From Gammaproteobacteria bacterium (lineage in GTDB: Bacteria; Pseudomonadota; Gammaproteobacteria; Pseudomonadales; JAUIKI01): DNA of 7,151 nucleotides. This document shows, one piece after another, positions 6,800-7,151 of the stretch. Under the pieces are notes generated by a model. That model did not search any database and was not told where the DNA came from. It worked only from the letters and a program-made list of their open reading frames with translations. How positions within the stretch are numbered: position 1 is the first letter of the stretch; every line of letters begins with the position of its first letter. The position numbers and the translations under genes were made by a program. The stretch lies in the NCBI GenBank assembly GCA_030430875.1, contig JAUIKI010000071.1:1-7151 (forward strand). Direction: 5' to 3'.

Positions 6800-6898
6800 T
6801 GACTATCTCGCCGTATCTACCATCAAGCATTAACTCCGCCAGCGTTTTAAAACCATAACATTTTGAATGCATTGATTTTTTATTGATAATTTTGGCAA

Positions 6899-6936
6899 CC
6901 CACTAAAAAATGTGGTTTTTTGATGGGACTCTTTTT
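6899..6936 (+). terminator. Hairpin with T-run, possible intrinsic terminator
   Basis: Bases 6899-6910 pair with 6916-6927 around the loop TGTGG: CCCA/TGGG at the base, one C-A mismatch, a T-G wobble, then A6/T6. The run TTTTT at 6932-6936 follows after ACTC. Stem GC content is low, but the geometry fits a + strand terminator. Confidence 0.4.
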
Positions 6937-6940
6937 AGCG

Positions 6941-6960
6941 AGCCCCCTTTTTGTGGGGTT
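6941..6960 (+). terminator. Short GC-rich hairpin (CCCC/GGGG)
   Basis: CCCC at 6943-6946 pairs with GGGG at 6955-6958 across an 8-nt T-rich loop, extended by G-T and A-T, and is followed by TTTA. It stands 13 nt behind the preceding hairpin and may be the second of two tandem terminators. The T-run is short. Confidence 0.3.
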
Positions 6961-6965
6961 TATCC

Positions 6966-7094
6966 GTGAGTGAAAATATTGTGCAATGGTTAAGTCAAAG
7001 CATGCTTTTAATCTGTTATGGCTTCAATGTAATCTGTTTTGTAGGACATCTCTCACAGCAGATTCAGCGAAAGCTTACATTTTTATCAGGATGA
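6966..7094 (+). CDS. Possible 42-aa small membrane protein
   Basis: A GTG-start frame of 42 codons (MSENIVQWLSQSMLLICYGF and onward) ends at TGA 7092-7094. Residues about 13-29 are hydrophobic enough for one membrane segment. The purine run GGGG (6955-6958) lies 7 nt before the start but also forms a hairpin arm. I do not recognise the peptide; length and start codon make chance quite likely. Confidence 0.15.
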   Translation: MSENIVQWLSQSMLLICYGFNVICFVGHLSQQIQRKLTFLSG

Positions 7095-7151
7095 CTTTGG
7101 CAGTATAACGAATCGAATTTGCACAATGGGTTTGTGTCTTTGTCTGTCTGG

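Larger units (their letters stand above)
6735..7151. other. Non-coding 3' region with hairpins
   Basis: These 417 nt hold no convincing gene. They contain the 6765-6799 inverted repeat, the tandem hairpins 6899-6927 and 6941-6960, and a 10-bp palindrome GTTTTAAAAC (6844-6853). They also hold a 10-nt direct repeat CAGCGTTTTA (6776-6785 and 6840-6849), a 9-nt direct repeat TAATCTGTT at 21-nt spacing (7009-7017 and 7030-7038), and a lone -10-like TATAAC (7104-7109). No tRNA-like T-arm or cloverleaf was seen. A gene starting or ending beyond the right edge cannot be excluded. Confidence 0.5.

Noticed and set aside
6978..7127. Nine-base inverted repeat ATTGTGCAA (6978-6986) and TTGCACAAT (7119-7127), possible insertion-sequence ends
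   Set aside because: No transposase, no target-site duplication seen, and the enclosed ~130 nt is too small and featureless to call a mobile element.

Overview
The window looks like chromosomal DNA from an AT-rich gammaproteobacterium. The basis is the large single-chain PurL, a stand-alone Nif3-type PII-like domain, two Nudix hydrolases of proteobacterial type, and an outer-membrane-type lipoprotein. A Legionella/Coxiella-like lineage would fit the base composition and protein style, but that is only a guess. I see no rRNA, tRNA, CRISPR array, transposase or phage gene.

Left part (1-2702, + strand). The 3' two-thirds of purL (FGAM synthase, purine synthesis) enters from the left edge, including a complete C-terminal glutaminase domain. 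A small gene for a Nif3/YqfO-insert-type protein follows after 22 nt and is probably co-transcribed.

Middle part (2770-4914). Two Nudix hydrolases are divergently transcribed from a 253-nt gap: a zinc-ribbon Nudix protein on the - strand and a CoA-diphosphatase (NudL-type) protein on the + strand. A striking 15-bp AT-rich hairpin lies after the NudL-type gene. Next comes a predicted lipoprotein with an NTF2-like N-terminal part and a long charged helical tail.

Right part (4916-7151). A - strand gene for an exported protein of unknown function ends 1 nt from the lipoprotein stop. It carries an apparent one-base deletion just after the signal peptide, so it reads as a pseudogene unless this is a sequencing error. 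Divergent from it, across a 68-nt region with overlapping promoters, is a 356-aa protein that resembles the CrtC/AttH/tocopherol-cyclase-like (calycin-type) superfamily. The last 417 nt hold at least three hairpins and no convincing gene; one 42-codon GTG-start frame is noted at low confidence.

Working together: purL and the Nif3-like gene form a housekeeping unit, and the Nudix pair suggests nucleotide-cofactor clean-up. The right half holds envelope or accessory proteins of unknown role. I do not see a clear new multi-gene system. The points most worth checking are the frameshifted exported protein, the CrtC/AttH-like protein beside it, and the hairpins.
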